7,242 nucleotides of DNA from JANXSF01 sp043755435 (GTDB taxonomy: Bacteria; Acidobacteriota; Terriglobia; Bryobacterales; Bryobacteraceae): NCBI GenBank assembly GCA_043755435.1, contig JAYUSZ010000430.1:1-7242 (forward strand), in the 5' to 3' direction. The position numbers and the translations under genes are program-made. The notes beneath the pieces are model-generated. The model had not been told where the DNA came from and ran no database searches. It worked only from the letters and a program-made list of their open reading frames with translations. Below are positions 6,947-7,242 of the stretch, piece by piece (within the stretch, counting starts at the first letter, position 1; every line of letters begins with the position of its first letter).

Positions 6947-7242
6947 ATGACGCAAATTTTTGCCAACATGACGGATCTTCACCTTTCTGTTCTTGAGAAA
7001 ATCATCCGGCCAGTTATAGTCTACTTCGCCATTGTGATTCTTCTGCGCGTGTTTGGAAAACGGCAGTTGGCCCAACTCAATCCATTTGATCTTACTGTCC
7101 TGCTGTGCCTGTCAAACACTCTGCAGAATGCAATTATTGGGGAGGATAACTCTGTTAGTGGAGGAATCATCGGCGCAGTTTCGTTATTAGCAGTGAACTA
7201 CGCAGTGGTACGCTTCTTTTTTGGCCATCGCAATCTGGACCA
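6947..7242 (+). CDS. DUF421 (YetF-type) membrane protein, N-terminal part; 3' end outside window
   Basis: From ATG 6947 an open frame runs to the window edge (98 complete codons). It matches the N-terminal membrane region of DUF421/YetF proteins: 'VIVYFAIVILLRVFGKRQLA', 'LNPFDLTVLLCLSNTLQNAI', 'IGEDNSVSGGIIGA'. Three membrane segments can be seen at about residues 21-36, 48-64 and 72-93, after a short N-terminal region. Family members are inner-membrane proteins with a small soluble C-terminal domain, which here lies beyond the edge; Bacillus YetF-type proteins are linked to spores or the envelope, but the biochemical role is unclear. ATG 6968 is in frame and an alternative start; 6947 is preferred because a weak purine-rich TAAGA lies before it, while 6968 has none. 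It follows the receptor gene by 54 bases with no terminator visible, so co-transcription by read-through is possible. Confidence 0.85.
   Translation, partial: MTQIFANMTDLHLSVLEKIIRPVIVYFAIVILLRVFGKRQLAQLNPFDLTVLLCLSNTLQNAIIGEDNSVSGGIIGAVSLLAVNYAVVRFFFGHRNLD

Noticed and set aside
1..7242. CRISPR array, tRNA, rRNA, toxin-antitoxin pair or retron
   Set aside because: No regularly spaced direct repeats, cloverleaf, rRNA-like sequence, reverse transcriptase or small paired genes were seen on either strand.

Overview
The window looks like chromosomal DNA of an Acidobacteriota member, most likely from the Solibacteres/Bryobacterales side. This rests on three things read in the sequence: a very long Oar-like TonB-dependent receptor with an N-terminal carboxypeptidase-regulatory domain, a protein carrying the NA-x-x-STGPKTPEGK motif that is common in that phylum, and moderately GC-rich, mixed codon use. 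No rRNA or other marker is present, so the assignment is an inference.

Layout. Positions 1-127 hold the last 41 codons of a protein that reads like a transposase tail. Directly after it (about 162-386) lies the C-terminal piece of a retropepsin-like aspartyl protease without its N-terminal half. Positions 387-683 hold no gene I can support. About 684-1331 is the C-terminal ~215 residues of a type I restriction endonuclease HsdR, without nuclease or helicase parts. It overlaps by one base (TGATG) with a YgjP/DUF45-type zinc metallopeptidase gene (1331-2037) that is frameshifted about 21 codons after its start. Next comes an NARKSTGPKT-type hypothetical gene (2145-3023) with an in-frame TAA at codon 17. 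All four recognisable genes from about 160 to 3023 are therefore damaged: two truncated, one frameshifted, one with a nonsense codon.

The rest is intact. A near-consensus sigma-70-type promoter (3126-3155) precedes the 1225-residue TonB-dependent receptor gene (3215-6892). A DUF421 (YetF-type) membrane protein gene begins at 6947 and runs off the window.

The genes do not form one pathway. The HsdR remnant and metallopeptidase are the tail of a former type I restriction locus. The transposase tail and broken neighbours suggest a site of insertion and decay beside a stable outer-membrane receptor gene. I looked for an undescribed system and did not find a convincing one; the best leads are the decay junctions, the metallopeptidase frameshift and a 15-bp degenerate tandem repeat inside the NARKSTGPKT-type gene.
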